DNA of 64,000 nucleotides from Callipepla californica brunnescens (taxonomy: Eukaryota; Chordata; Aves; Galliformes; Odontophoridae), in NCBI GenBank assembly GCA_023055505.1, contig JALIRH010000002.1, positions 16,081,244-16,145,243 of the forward strand, read 5' to 3'. The translations under genes and the position numbers were made by a program. Positions 11,416-25,527 of this stretch are shown in pieces. Position 1 is the first letter of the stretch. The number at the start of each line of letters is the position of its first letter. The notes under the pieces were generated by a model. The model worked only from the letters and a program-made list of their open reading frames with translations. It searched no databases and had not been told where the DNA came from.

Positions 11416-14400
11416 CTGAATATGGAAATACATTAAAAAGCAGTACCACTGCCATCGGGTTTCCCAGGTCCTGCCCTCTCAATCTGGTTTTCTTCTATCT
11501 CATATATAATTTTAATCAAAACTTTCCAACTGAAAAGGGTGGATTATGTTTAGGAATCAAAGAACTCTTCTCCAGTACTGGACACCTGACTTTCCTGTGC
11601 CTATTTCTAGAAGGCTATAACAGAAATTGATTTTTATAAATATTTAAAGTAGAAAATTACTTATTTACTGTACTGAACTTATTCTCTGACTACAGTAATT
11701 TTCTATCCATCTGCATAGCTATGGATCAAAATTTACTTAGAATATTTTTATATGACAGTTTAAATATTAATGAAGGAGAGTGTTTGCAAGTGCGATTATA
11801 TTCAAGCAAATCTTTTTAAGACAAAACATGATGTATAGTTAAATAGCTTGGCAGTTAAGAGAGGCAATGTTTCAACACTATCTTCAACTTATTGTTATCT
11901 CAGCACAAAAAGCCCATACTCCCTTTATAGAAAACACTTCTTAAGTCCCCAGTGTGTATAAAACATACGGTGTCATTTTTGGCTCATTAAAAATCATGTG
12001 AGATTAATGTCTATTTCTGAAGTTAAAGACAGTTAACTACTAAGACTTCTAGGTAAGCTTCTGATCTACCTAAGAGCTCCATAAAAAGTTACCTTCAGTG
12101 AAAATGCACATATGATGGGAAACAATTATGTAACAGATTATTTTTTGCAAATGTTATTTGCAGTTTCATTCTAAATGAATACTTTTAATAAACTGATGTT
12201 ACTTTAGGATACAATCGCCTAGTTTCCTTCAGTATTAGAAGGAGATAAAGCATTAATAGATGCACGCATTTTTTACAGTTTTGTAAATGAATATTGAATA
12301 GAATACTGCCACCTTTTGGCTATGATCTGGACTTAAAATATGACTTCTTTGTAGAACTTTTAAAAACGTTTGACATGACGATTATTCTGAAGCATTCAAT
12401 ATGTCAACAGGCTAATGTTATGCTCATCATTAGCATATTGTTGATGTAAGCATGAAAAGTCTTATTCTTAACTGCACCGTATTACCCCATTATTTCTTGA
12501 TAATGAGCAAGCACTTTCACAAGAGCTTTTGTCTTTAACAGAAAAGAAGCAGGCATAGTTTTGACATCAAACTAATGGAACTACTACTTTATAGTCATGG
12601 CAGTTCCCTTCTGCTTAGAGTAATAGGACAATGCCTCCATGTAACTCCAAGAGCTTTACAGACACTGATTGACTATTCTCGGGAAATTCTTACAGGAGAA
12701 TTCCTGAGTATAATATTAACATATAAGCACTTAAAAATACAGGTGAAAGATGCATAAGTCTCTCAGCAGCCTCCAAAAGAAAGGCTCTAATGTTTCTTAC
12801 TGTGAACAAACGGTGCCAGTAGAAAAGGCAGTGCAGAAGAATATGGGGCCTGGGATTTGGGGATAATCCCTAGCAAACGTTCCAAGTCATTGCAGAGAGA
12901 TTCTCCCAACTGTGAGCTAATCAGGTTTCAATTTAATTCATTTATGTTGAATAAATTAAAAAAGAGAATTTGATCCATCTTTTGGGATGAGTTTCCTGAT
13001 TAAAAAGTTTAGGAAAACAAGCACTCCCCTTTTTGTTTCAGTATTTGTTTTACTAATTGGTGTAACTGGCTGTAGCTGTGTGGAAGGGCTATTGCCTAAC
13101 TAAAGGGTATTTTAATTAAATCAAACCCTGTGAGGCAACGGCAAGCTTACTGTGAACTCAGCTACCTAAACTCTGGTTGCACGTTGACAGAAAATAATAA
13201 GAAGTAACTTGATGAAAAATACAAGGAAAACTCTAAATCCCTCAAACTTAAAAGAAGAGAGGTTGTTACACAACTCCCTACAGACTGACAATGCTGCACT
13301 TAAGTGGAATATGCTTTTCAATAACAAGCATTTTCATACAACTATGCTTTAAAAACATGTTAAAGAGCAATAACCACAAATCCTTCTGCTACTGCAAAGC
13401 TCATGCATCAGCCTTTTGTCCTAGCATTCCAAATAGTGTATATAACAGTGATAAAGTTTTTAACATGGGGAATTTGCTAGACTGGAAACTTACATTTCCA
13501 TCTTCAAGTACCATTTGAAATGCATATCAAGAAGGACGTTTTGGAACTGCAAGCCATCATTTGCATGTACAGAGCAAATGGCAAGAATACACAGTTAGTG
13601 TTCTTTTAACTAATAATATATTAGGTATCCTTATTAAACAAACCCTATTTAAAACATCTTCATTGTTCTGAGTACTGGCGATTGGCATATGGAGATGTTT
13701 GTTTTTTAATACAGAGGGATCATCCTATTTTTTCTTAACTGTGCGGTCTTAGCTGTGGTGGCTCTGTTTTCTGTATTTACACAGAAGACGATTTCTTCAT
13801 AATTAAGCAAATGCATAAACAATTTCAGCTTAGACACTTTTTTCCATCTGCCTTATCCAAAACGATTAAAAAAAAAAATCTGAAAACAACAACTAGTAGT
13901 ATTTTCAAAGTACTTATTTTAGAGACATTTTATGCAGCTGAATTATTTAACTTTGACAAATAGCCTTCACTAACCTTTACAAATTTGCCTCTGGGGCTAA
14001 AATGACAAACGGCTCCCACAATGGGACTTATTAAGCTCCCAGAATATTGCTCCAACATGGCCCTTCAGGAAATACTATTTCAAATTATATCAGCACTTCC
14101 ATTTTTCAGGAGCTAACAACTCAGCTTAGAAAAACATGAAAATAATAAGCCCCCACACCTTCCTCATGGGCTTAAAGGTAATATAACATCACAAACAAAG
14201 GTTGTTCCTACAGCTTAAAACATAGGAGTTCCACAGTTTCATAACCATCCTATGCCTGTATGCATCTACTGCTGCCTGAATTTCTCAAACGCAATATTGT
14301 AAAAGATCAGCATAAGTAATTGATATGTTTTCAGTGTTTTTGGAGGGGGAAGGAAAAAGGGACTTCTTTCTTTTCCTTAGACATCTTAAGGTAATTAAAC

Positions 14401-17400
14401 ACAGCGTGGGAAATGTTATGCTGTTGCAGACAATAACGTTATCCACTGTGCTAATTCTCTAGTCAAAATCTTGTATCTGTTTCTGATCCACTGAAATCCA
14501 GTGAAATCAACAGACTCGTTCAACCACCTTCTACAGTCTTTGCATCAAACTCCCTAAGATTGTACCATGTCACAGTCACTTTTCTACAAGATTTCCAGAC
14601 GTTCAGATGTAGCAGCTTTGTTAGGACAGGACAGAAGTATTACTGCAATCAAAGACACCATTTTCCATTGACTGAAAAGCTAATGCAAGTTATGCAGATC
14701 AGTAACATACGTAGTGATCTCACAGCAGTGAGAAAGGAAAGACAGCTCTCTCCGTGATTTCTGAGGCTGCATTTGGAATGGAGATTCTGAGCCAGTTCAT
14801 AACGCTGGAGGCACATACAACGTTGCAGTCAGCAGCCAATCTCCCTTTACTTTCAAAGGAGAGAGAAGTCCACAACCACAGGGTGATTTCATTAACCTGA
14901 AAGTCTTCCTTCCACTGCTTTTTCCTGATGCAAAGAATCCAACTGGATCTTCATTTCTTACAGCATCTGCTAAAATGCCAAATTAGTGTTTGTGGTAGAT
15001 GCTTTTTAATAACAAGGATCTTGATCTCATCAAATCCTTTAATAATAACAACAGTTTATCTGGTTGTATCTTCACTATTCTATCCACTTCTCTAATTTTG
15101 TTGTTGTTGTTATAAAATCTTCCAAAGTGTTCTTGAAATTATATTCAAACTGTCAAGGACAACAGCACGACTGACTCATGGTAAGAAAAGAAGTGTTAGG
15201 AAATTTTGGCTCTCAAAACACCTTAGTGAAGAGCTGAGACCTAATTTACAAAGGCTATTAATAAAGGAAAAAAAGAAGGAAAATTCTTCTACTGCTTGCT
15301 ACCATCCAGATATCCCACAGCCTTTAGGAATGACCTCCTACCTGCCTGTGCTCTGCTTCCCATGCTCTGAGTGCATCTCACTCAGGAAGGCAGTGGTCTC
15401 TCCTGCATTGTGTCTTAACACCTCTGCAGCCATATGCAGGCTGCTCTCTGCAAGCTGTGCTGCATGCCTGCTGGTCACAACCTCTCCACCAGCCAGACCC
15501 TGTCCACACACCTGGACTTCCTAGCCAAGGGAAGACAGCGCACTTAGTCCTTCTAGTGTGAAAGAAAGAGATAAGGTACACAAGGAGTGCAGGACTCTTC
15601 ATAACCATGAAGAATTGGTTTCCTTCTCTGTCTGTGAACTGTTTTCTGTGTTTTTTTCTGCCTTACCTGTCTGTAACAATTCATGTCCAGTTATGTGATT
15701 TGTTGGAAGGACTGCTGTACTTCGTTTCCCACCCATTTTTAGCATGGTTTGGATCTGCTGTCCCCATTCCATTTCTGCACCCCACTAAAACTGTCCTTAG
15801 CTTATTTCTTTGAGCTGTCTTTGCATAATTTATTATCTCCATATGATCTTCTAGTAATAGTCTTACACAACTTTATCTCATGTATCAATCATCCATCCTA
15901 CATATTGTCCCATAATTATCACAATGAATGTAGGCTACTGCAGCTGTGGAGGAACAATGCCTTCAAAGACAGCTCTTGAACAAAAGAAAAGGAATGAACA
16001 TCTTCACCACAACCCCCCGCCCCGTGAGAAACTCTGCCTTTCCACTGTCTTAGACTCATTACCGACTGGAGGCCCCTACAACAATTAAGTACTGCTAGAG
16101 ACCAGACTGAGGTCAGATCTTTCCCTCTTTCCTAGCTTCTGCTACCAGTCTATTGTGTTAGCTCTGAGTAAGTCTTTATCATCACCCTGCTTCAATTTTC
16201 CTCCTCATCAACTGTGCCGACAATGTTATCCCTCCTGGAGAAGCTGATTTGAGATGAGTACAGGGAGTACTTTAAGGCTGGACTGTTTTTGTCACAGTCA
16301 GCATGGTGACTCAGCCCACTTCTCATGGACAAAAAACAAGAGCAGGCAGCTTCATTTTGTATTTTCAGGCATCTTTGGTGCATTACCACTGTAAGCAAAA
16401 AAAGTTAACAACAAAAAAGCATTTATTGAACAGCTGATAATTGGGTCTACACCTGTGTTTAAAACTGAACTTTTAAAGACTCAGAGAACTGCTACTTCTG
16501 AGCTGCTACTGGTAAACTGAATCTGCAGAACAGCACCTACCAAATCCTCCAGTTAATAAACAGACAAAGCTCTCTATCAGGAGACTGATCACACATTGTG
16601 TTTCTGTACATTAACTGCTTGAGTTGGGAAAATGAGAGGTGGAGCACCTCAAAGAAGGGCTCCCCCCAAAAAAGATAGGGCTTTGGAAAGAAGAAAGGGG
16701 CATGAAAAGGTGGTGGTGAAAATCCCAGATGAAGTAGAGATCCTGGAAGTAGGGAAAGATTTGGGGGATCAAGGTTAATGCACAGAAACAACTGCCAAGG
16801 GTGCTCAGGGACCTTGCCTCATAACACCTGAGGCTGCTAACTGCCAGCAACAGCACAGGGCAACCCAATACAATGTGTCCCCAGTGCTCCCAGACGAGCA
16901 GTGACCTCCTGCTGCAAAAGGAGGCTTGTCAGTTCCCCAGTGCACACAAAGCCACTATGGGCTGTCAGTCACTCTGCCTTGCCCATACAAATTACAAGTT
17001 CATGTTCAGCCTGTAGCTGAATCTCATCCTTTCTGAATAAACGCTGTTTGACACAAATGCACAAGTCCATAGCTGCACCACACTAATCTGAGTACAGCTT
17101 TCTGGTAGGATTCACCATGGTGATTGTGGTCAAGTACGACTCTGCAGCTACAGCTATGCTACTCCTGAGGATAGCTAGACTGAAGGCATCAAGTGTCCTG
17201 CCTGTGTTTATGCAGCATGCTCATGGGATGTGTCCAGCCTACTCCCATAGCAAAGAGTTGTGGCACAACCTCCAAGTATTCACTGCCACCCCTTCCTGAG
17301 ATGCTCACTCCTGTGAACCCACTGAAAGCAGGCACCACAAGCACTGACTGCCTGAATTCTGTGCCATAAGGGCGAGGGGAAAGAAGGTGAGCTGACGTCT

Positions 17401-19639
17401 CTGATAGTTCATCCTCCAACTTAGTGGGGCTAGCCTATCCCCAATTAACAGAGCAGGCTGACAGTGGGGTGATTAACGACCAATCCTGGGAAATGACAGC
17501 GGATTTCTTCACAAAATAGCAGGTAAACATGTAGCTGACAGGGAATCATCTCTTGAAAGAATGCACCTGTTTTTAACTCTCACACTCTTCTCAGTGTACA
17601 ACACCAGTGTTTAGATCATTTACTCACAGTAACATTTATAGTTTAGGTTGAGAAATATTCTCAACTTATCTGCCACACTTGCCCTGTCCATGAGCACAGC
17701 AGACAACTTCAAATCCCTGGGGTCCTTGAGTTCATAATGATACCCCATCTTTCTCAGAGGGAAAATGAGCTATTTGGCAGCACAGTGGATGGGTTTATGA
17801 AAAACAAAAAAAAAAGTCAGTGTTAAAAAAGGTGAGAAGTGGAGGAGCTACAGCTCCCTTCCACTCAGTTCTGACTCTGAACTGTTTTTCTGATGTATTT
17901 AAGTTCTGGCTGGGCATGCTGATCGTAATGGATTTTAAATCTAAAAAAGATGGAATATATATCAAACATTTTTCTCAGTCCCACGATTTTCCTCTTAAGC
18001 ATGCCTGGCCATTAACTTACTGTGAGTTGATCTATCTACTTGTGCTCTAGTTAGCAGGACTTTTAACAAAGTTGTTCAGGTTGAGCTTTAGACCTCTGAA
18101 TCAGAGCTTACTGGCTCCTAATGAACATACAGAGCCAGCACAGTAAGCACAGCATTTGTATCAGTACTGCTTCTACTCAGTTATTTTAAAGTTCTGTATT
18201 TAAGGGTCAGAAGTAGGGTTGTGAGTGTTACTCATCTGCAGCCCTTGTTCCAGCAATATCATACCACAGCACACAACAATTACTGTAAGGAAGATGACCA
18301 GTTCCATCGTAATCTTAATCATCTAATATAGTAACTAAAAAAGCAGGAACAAAGTATTTGCACTATGCTAAAATAAGAAAATGCAACAGAAATGAATTCC
18401 TCATGAGTTGGTTAACTTCTGCAGGTACTACCCCTGACAGACAGGAATGTGATTTTACCTTATTTTTTTAATTAGAAATTAGGAAAAAAAAGTAATCTCG
18501 TAAATCTTCCATTCCAAGGAATGTCCCTGTTTGCTACACAATGCTTGTAGACTGCGGCCTCTATGCTGAAGTCCTTGAGAAAACTAAGCATCCTCTCCAT
18601 TAAGAATCTTTTAGAGACACTTTAAAATACTATGAACACCTTAAGATAAAATAGTTTCAAGTCTTGTTTGCTTTAAAGCTACGCAGAGAAAAATACAACT
18701 GAGACTACATAATAGTGGTCATTAACCTCCTGCCTGAAACCAGGTTTATATCAAGCTCAGATATTTTTCAACTTAAGAAGCATGGTACTATAAATGTTTG
18801 CAGCACCTTCAACTCAGATTTTCATGTACCGTCACTCTGCAATTGCTTAATTTTTCTTGCCTGAATCTAAAACTGAAAAAAACACAAGGGACAAAAACAA
18901 AAAAATATGAAGACTGTCAGCATGAAAAGTTGGAGAACTCTTCTATATTAACCTACTATTCTATCCCCAGTACTGCCAGAAGATAAAATGTTCAAAAATT
19001 ATTGCCCATTGGAAATTTGTCTCCCTCTCCCCTCATAGAAAAGGAATATATCTTCCTAATGAACTTCAAGATACTTAACAAAAGATGTATTAATTTATGT
19101 ATGATACTGACTTACAATATTATACTGCTATTTTGAACTTCAGTACATGCATATTTTGAAAAGCTTAATTTGTTCCTCTGATCCTGAGTTGGAATATTCC
19201 CGAACTTTGTTTTTTTCTCCATATTTCTTGCTTGCTAACAACTTGGGACCGGAAAACAAAATTGGTTTGTTTCAGGCTCACCCAACATCACCAATAACAA
19301 AGATTTGAGACTGAATTACGCCCTTCCTCACTGATTCTAGAACACTGGGATTAAAAGCTTACAATTTCCTTTGTCTTGTTTTGTATACTGAAAGCATACT
19401 ATATCATGCTTACAGAGCCAAATTCATTTATTCCTAAGCAATCCAACTTAGCTCACTGAAGTCTTCTGTAAATCCCAGTTCTAGTTCTGCCTCCTAGCAG
19501 ATCTTGTGAATGCCTTGAAAGCAGAGAATTGGACAAAGCAGAAAGAGCTAATTTGTCATTTTCAAATTAAATTATACATTCTCTTGCCTTTTCTCACTAG
19601 CTTGGAAAACAAAATCAAAAATTGTCACAAAAGATTGGA
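11416..19639. other. Intergenic, no gene seen
   Basis: About 8 kb of mostly AT-rich single-copy sequence. I found no CR1 fragment, splice-bounded conserved exon, tRNA-like fold or GC-rich promoter. The open frames (all under 90 codons) show no domain. This is the longest repeat-poor stretch of the intergenic DNA. Confidence 0.6.
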
Positions 19640-20021
19640 CAGTCAGAGACTACCTGCAGGCCTGAAAGCCATATAGCCCAACTCCCCAGCAATGAATAGG
19701 GACATCCACAGCTAGATCAGGTTGCCCAGGACCTTATCCAGCCTCGCATTGGAAGTCTCCAGGGACAGGACATCAACCACATCGCTAGGCAACCTGTTCC
19801 AGTGCCTCACCACCCTCAGTGTAAATTTCTTTTTTCCTTATATCTAAGTCTACCCTCTTTGAGCTGGAAGCCATTTCCCCTTATTCTATCACCACATACC
19901 CATAGTTCTCTAAACTTTAGATACTGAAAGGCTGCTATCAGGTCACCTAGCGGGCCTCTTTTCCAGGCTGAAAAGCCCCAGCTCTCTCAGTCTGCCCTCA
20001 CAGGGTATTCCATTCCACAGA
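19640..20021 (-). mobile_element. CR1 3' region, minus orientation
   Basis: On the + strand it reads as antisense CR1: 'ccagggacaggacatcaac', then 'aacctgttccagtgcctcac', 'cctcagtgtaaatttctt', ending in 'ccccagctctctcagtctg' toward 19993. The CR1 3' end therefore lies at the left. At about 20022 it is abruptly joined to a plus-oriented CR1 piece. Confidence 0.9.
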
Positions 20022-20340
20022 TCATTGCAGCTCAGAAAACCAACTGTATCCTGGGCTGCATCGAATGAAGCATGAACAGAAGGTCAAGGGAGGTGATCCT
20101 GTCCCTCTCCTCTGAACTGATGAGATCTATCTCAGAGTAGCGTCCACATATGCAGTCCTCAGAACAGGAGAGACTGGACTCTGTTACAGTGTATCTAGAG
20201 GAGGGCCACAAAAATGATCCAAAGGATGGAACACTATAAGGACAGGCTGAGAGAACTGGGGAGATCCAATATCCAAATGGGAGTTATAAGAAAGAAGGGG
20301 ACAGACTCTTTCGCAGGGTCTGTTGTGATACGAAAAGGGG
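20022..20340 (+). mobile_element. CR1 3' ORF2 / UTR segment, plus orientation
   Basis: Starts with the segment 'actgtatcctgggctgcatc' (20043-20062), continues with the 'gaggagggccacaaaaatga' block near 20199 and the 'ggggacagactctttcgcag' block near 20297, then stops. It is the second piece of the CR1 mosaic and is truncated at both ends. Confidence 0.85.
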
Positions 20341-20349
20341 AAAGAAGTA

Positions 20350-21105
20350 TGCGGAAGAAGTATGAGGAAGATAACTTCCTGACACAGCTGGTAAGAGAGC
20401 CTACCAGGGGAGGTGCCCTGCTTCAACTGCTGTTCACAAGGGCTGGTGGGAGATGTGGAGGTCAGGGCACAGTGACCATGCAGTGGTAGAGTTCTTGATT
20501 CTTGGTGAAGTTTGGAAAGGGATCAGCAAAACTGCTACCTTAGACTTAAAGAGGGCAGACTTTGAACTGTTCAGGACACTGGTAGGGAGAGTCCCTTGGG
20601 ATTCTGTCCTGCATAGTAAAAAGGTCCAGGAAGGATGGTTCCTCAAGAAGGAAGTCTTAAAGGCAGAGGAGTAAGCTGTCCCCCTGTGCTGTAAGATGAG
20701 CTGGTGGGAAAGAAGACCGGCGTGGATGAATAGGGAAATTCTGAGATTCCAGGAGAAAAAGAGGATCTACCTTCTGAGGAAGAAAGGAAGGGCAACTCAA
20801 AGTTGTTAGGATATGCAGGAAGAAAATGAGAAAAGCAAAAGCCAAGCTTGAACTCAACTTAGTCACTGTAGTAAAAGAGAACATAACACTTTTTTACAAT
20901 TATAGGAGGGCTAAGGAGAATCTCCAGCCTTTACTGCATAAAGTGGGGAACTGACCATTGAGGATAACAAAAAGGCAGAGGTTCTTAATGCCTTCTTTAC
21001 ATCTGTTTTTAAAAGTCAGATCAATTGTCATCACGGTAATCTACTCTATAACCTGGAAGTCTGGGATGGGGAGCAGAATAAACGCCCCACAGTTCCAGTA
21101 GAAAA
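20350..21105 (+). mobile_element. CR1 ORF2 fragment (pre-reverse-transcriptase region)
   Basis: In broken + frames this encodes the linker between the CR1 endonuclease and reverse transcriptase. 'LVREPTRGGALLQLLFT' is near 20392-20442. 'LILGEVWKGISKT' and 'KRADFELFRTLVGRVPW' follow, then 'VQEGWFLKKEVLKAEE' up to 20674. After frame changes come blocks resembling 'LRKKRR' and 'EVLNAFF'. Multiple frameshifts show it is dead. It ends where the reverse-transcriptase domain should begin. Confidence 0.9.
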
Positions 21106-21556
21106 AGAGAACACACAGACTTTATAGCTCTCAACAACTACCTGAAAGAGGGTTTTGTCAAGGTGGAGGTTGGTCTCTTTTCCTGCGTAACTAGCAACAG
21201 GACTAGAAGGAATGGCTGTAAGTTGCTCCAGGGGAGGTTTGGGTTGGACATCAGGAAAAATTTCTTCTCCAAAAGAAATGGGCTACACAAGGAGGTGGCT
21301 GTGTCATCGTCCCTGGAGGTGTACAAGAAACGTTTAGATGTGGCAGTGAGGTACATGATTTCTTGGGGAAATACTGCTGGTAGGACAGGCTGCCCAGAGA
21401 GGTGGTGCTGCCCCATCCTTGGAGACTCTCAAGGTGAGGCTGGATGGGACTCTGAGCAACGTGACCTAGCTGTAGGTGTCTCTGTTCATTGCAGGGGAGC
21501 TGGACTAGATGGCTTTTAAAGGTCCCTTTCAATTCAAACAGTTCTATGACTATGAA
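21106..21556 (+). mobile_element. CR1 3' UTR and terminus, plus orientation
   Basis: Continues with 'tcaacaactacctgaaagag', 'ttgggttggacatcaggaaa' and the tail 'ggtccctttcaattcaaaca' followed by the CR1-type terminal TTCTATGACTATGA near 21541-21554. The reverse-transcriptase region between this and the preceding fragment is missing, either by deletion within one element or by a separate insertion. The phrase beginning 'ggctgcccagagaggtggtg' marks the usual position in the CR1 3' UTR. Confidence 0.9.
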
Positions 21557-24500
21557 GTGAATTCTTGATTTTAGAATTTTTTTTTTTAATAAACATAAAT
21601 AAAAAGGTAATGGAATGCAGACATTTTATTTTGTTCTTCCAAATATTAAAAAACACTAAAAGGCATCTATTTCCAAATTGTAAGTACCTAAATGAAAAAT
21701 ATAAACAAGTTACATAAGATTTGAATCACATAATCTATCATTTGTTTCAAAGGATGTGCAAAAGGTTAAATATCCCCTTGATAATACAAGAGGAAAAAAT
21801 ATTTTACTACAGTTGTTTAATTCTAGCAACCTGAAGAATGTTGGATTTCACTGTTGTGGTAACAGTAAGATAAATGACAACCAGTTGTGTAATTGCTATC
21901 TTTTAGACAAAAAATTGTTCACTAATTAAGAATTACGGAATCATAGCCAGAGCAAGAGAAACACTTCTTCATTTTCTTAAGATATTTTCCTAGGTAATTC
22001 TAGCCAAACGGCTTTTATTTCATCAAGAAAAACAAAGATTTTAAGCACACTGGTAAATATCTTAAGTACAGTAAAATGAATTTCCAGGAAGGAAGTGGTC
22101 CACAAGGTTAAAGCACTTTGGCTTCAAGTCTGGTCTATGTCAAATATGAAAGCCTGCCCAGTGGTTACTAACACCTCATACTAATTCTCAGTCAGGTGTT
22201 AGTACGAGAGCTCAAAACAAATCCAAATTTCCAGTTACACAGTCAAAACTGACTACAACTGCTTTGCCAAGGAGGTGTACTTTAGAATATTTTTCATCAA
22301 GGGCGATGTAGCTATTTCTGTAAATGATATTTATTGCTTAAGAAGGTAGATGGCCTTTCCTTTTCTTAGAGCAATACTCCTCAACAGCATATACTTCACT
22401 TTGGGAAGTTTACAACAGATGAACAGCTGTCCTGACAGCTCCTCTTGGCACAGCATCGTCAGAACTGTCTCCTAAAAGGCCATTCCCAGCTAGTTCTTCA
22501 CACCTTTTCACTCATCACTGTACTTGCTTCTTGCAGATAGTCATCCATAAAATAGAAAGCAGCACTGCACAGTGCCCTGGATGCTTTAGCATTCTGTATG
22601 GCTACAAGCCCTCTGTCTGTACCTTCACAGCCTGTTTTCCACTGGCAGTTCCACAGCCTTCTACCAAAGCTACTATGGCAGTTCTAATAGTTCTGTTGTT
22701 CATTGTTCTCCTTGTATTCTACTGCCCCTGTATCTCTCTAGCAAGACAGGAAGCACATCACTTACAGTGACAGAATGGCTTAATAAATGTTATTAAATCC
22801 TTATTTCCAATTTCTCAAATGCTTTTAAAATACACCAACTCTAAAACTACTCTGTAATACCGCTACATTAACTCACTATTCAACATAAACAGCAGCCGTA
22901 GCTGCCATAGACACAGTCTGTAGCTATGATTCACAAAGCAAATAATTCCTGCCTTCTCAGGGATGGAGCAAACACTACAGTCATGCATAATTTGAAAGTT
23001 TGACACAACTCATTAGAATGAACTCAACTCTATGCCCTGATAAAAGTCAGAGAACACTCTGAAGCAGCACCTTCATGTATCTATTATGCACAATTTACAT
23101 AAGTTAATTCTTGCAGCTTCTCAAGTACTTGCATCAAGTCTCAAGTACTTGATGACACTGAAATTCAAAGCAGAACGCTATGAGCAAAAACGTACTCATA
23201 ATTAAATGTCTTTTTCTTCCTTTGACCTGCAGACTGTAACACATAGATGTATTCCATGCATTGTCAGAAACAATCCAACACTTTTGAAAAACAAACAAAA
23301 AGCAACAAAACTGTACAAAAGGAAATGCTGTAAAAATGTTTGTGCAACTGAAACCATACATTACTAATGTATAGTAACTGAGAAATTAGTGATACATTTC
23401 CATCCTTCAAGCCTTCTAGGAGTTCAAAGGCACTTCACCTCAGTTTGAGAAAGTCCTTATTTACTGTTAGATTTTGCAGGCTGCTTTCCCAGTGGGTGAT
23501 TCTTCTGTTCAAATCTTTAAAAAAAAAAAGAAAACTACAAGATGTGGGTTAATGTCAGCCACCAGCAAAAGTTAAAAAGCTGAAAGATTTGAAAATCAGA
23601 TGATCCTCTCAAGGTGTCCGTCTTGCTCTTCGAAGCTACCTTCCCTTACCTAAAAGTTGAATTTGGTACATCTCAGTAAAACACAGTTAAAAACACAGTA
23701 GGAGAATCATCTTATGAATATAAGAAATTATCTGAGATATAGTTTGGCAAACAAATATTCTGTTATGTTTCATATAAAAGGCATTACTGTCATGCTGCAT
23801 ATCGACTTCTGATCCAAAGATGCCAGTGGAGGTTAAGGATTTTGTTCCCAAGCAATCACTGTCCACTTCAGCTTCCTCATTCACTCTAGAAAAAAATACT
23901 AATGAGGTCCATTCACTACAACAATACAGCATTAGATGAACAATTCATTTCTAGCTTTGTCTCAAAATCTTACTTACAAGTTTTTCTGTGTCTCAAAAAC
24001 AAAATGCATAGGCCTTTATTACATACTCAAAACACACACTGAGATGACATCATTAAAAAAAATCGGGGGGGAAAAAAAAGAACTTCAACAGAAATAAAAA
24101 GCCAGCAGAACGCACAACCCCTGATTCGTATAAGAGCCCTAGCCACAAAATTACAGTTAACATCCTATTTTAGATCCCCTCCACCCAAATTACTGCATAC
24201 GTTTTTGGACCACTGGCCACTTGGAAATATGGCCCTTTTTATTTTTCCAATGACACTTCACACAAATACTTTATTCGCTATTTTATTTCCTTCCCTTAGC
24301 TACATATCACTATTTCATCACTACGTGAAAGAAAAAGGTTCAGCATCAGATCTGGTACTTCACTAAATCCTAGTTTGTTGTCCACAGTGTAAGAGAAGAA
24401 ACAAAATACAAGCGCTTCTACTATGACGGGTTGTTGTCACAAAATGCATACAAACTGTCTTTTTCTTAAATGAAAAGCTTATGACAAGAGGTGTGTCACA

Positions 24501-25499
24501 CACACCATTTAAAGTAAAAAAAACAGTTCACATGAAATTACAAAAGCAGAAGTTCTTCAGTGTTAAGGGCTGGAAGGTTCCCCATGATGCACCAGACTCC
24601 AGGCCAGTCAGGCAAAGCTCACAGAGAACAGGAACAAAAGAGGCTGACTATAGAAAAACCTGTGAAAAAAAGAGCTTGTGAAACATCTCACTTACCTGCT
24701 TTAGATGCTACTTCACATCCAGCACGACCTGATAAAAAAAACAAGCTTCACATTTCAATGTACAGTACAGCCGTGGTTTATACAGGTCTTTACACACTCC
24801 ACGTATCCAACAGCAGCCTGGATCACACACATCAGAAACATTTTCAGGACCAAAGTCTTTGTAAAGGAAAATGACATCTGTCATAGCAACTACCTGTACT
24901 ACATAATCTCCACCACCACCACACGTCCCTTCCATGTCAAAAGCTATAACGAATGAATCTGAAAAGCCTATGACCAAGTAAACAACATCAAGAAGTCAGC
25001 ACCAAAATGAGTACCTCTGATGAGCATGTTCAAGAGTTGGATACAATGTGTGTTAGTGTAGTAATAAAAGATTAATAGAAAACATACAAAAGGGAGCCAA
25101 GCCACTCAAAGAAGAAGTGGATAAGTTACAAATGGAGCTGACGTACTGAGTTTAATTTCTGACTGTTGGAGAATGCTCGTCTCTAGACATTTGTAGTCTG
25201 AAAACTTCATCAGCACTGTGTACCACTTTGAGCATGAGTGAGTTTAGTCTTGACAAACTTGCTGCTCTGGTGACTCAGGCTCCATGCAGTCCCCAGGTTA
25301 CCACGAGTGACTCTGTTTCCACGGCTGACCTTCATATTCCTACACGTGCTAACATACCCCCGCCACCTGCTAGCCTCCTCAGCAGTCACCACTAACACCG
25401 TGGCCCTACAGCCAGCATCCACACGGACCCGAGGCCACCTCAAGGCTGGGACTGCAAGCTCCCAGCACACGATAACACGACCACGACCACCCCACAGCC
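21557..25499. other. Intergenic upstream of the EIF3E CpG island
   Basis: AT-rich to about 25.2 kb, then increasingly GC-rich toward the island. It contains a near-direct repeat around a palindrome (23119-23154), an A11 run (about 23519-23529) and a G7 run near 24065. No exon or RNA gene was recognised. The 79-codon hydrophobic frame at 22531-22770 has no family resemblance. The proximal 300 bp before the island may hold divergent transcription start sites, but nothing in the sequence proves it. Confidence 0.55.
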
Positions 25500-25527
25500 A
25501 CTCGCAACAGCGAACGGCGTCACGCCG

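Noticed and set aside
21163..21532. 118- and 93-codon overlapping frames that look like a small gene
   Set aside because: They are translations of a CR1 3' UTR, which is non-coding.
22531..22770. 79-codon frame with a hydrophobic stretch resembling a membrane peptide
   Set aside because: No family resemblance, no promoter or splice support, and Cys/Phe/Leu-rich frames are expected by chance in AT/CT-rich DNA.
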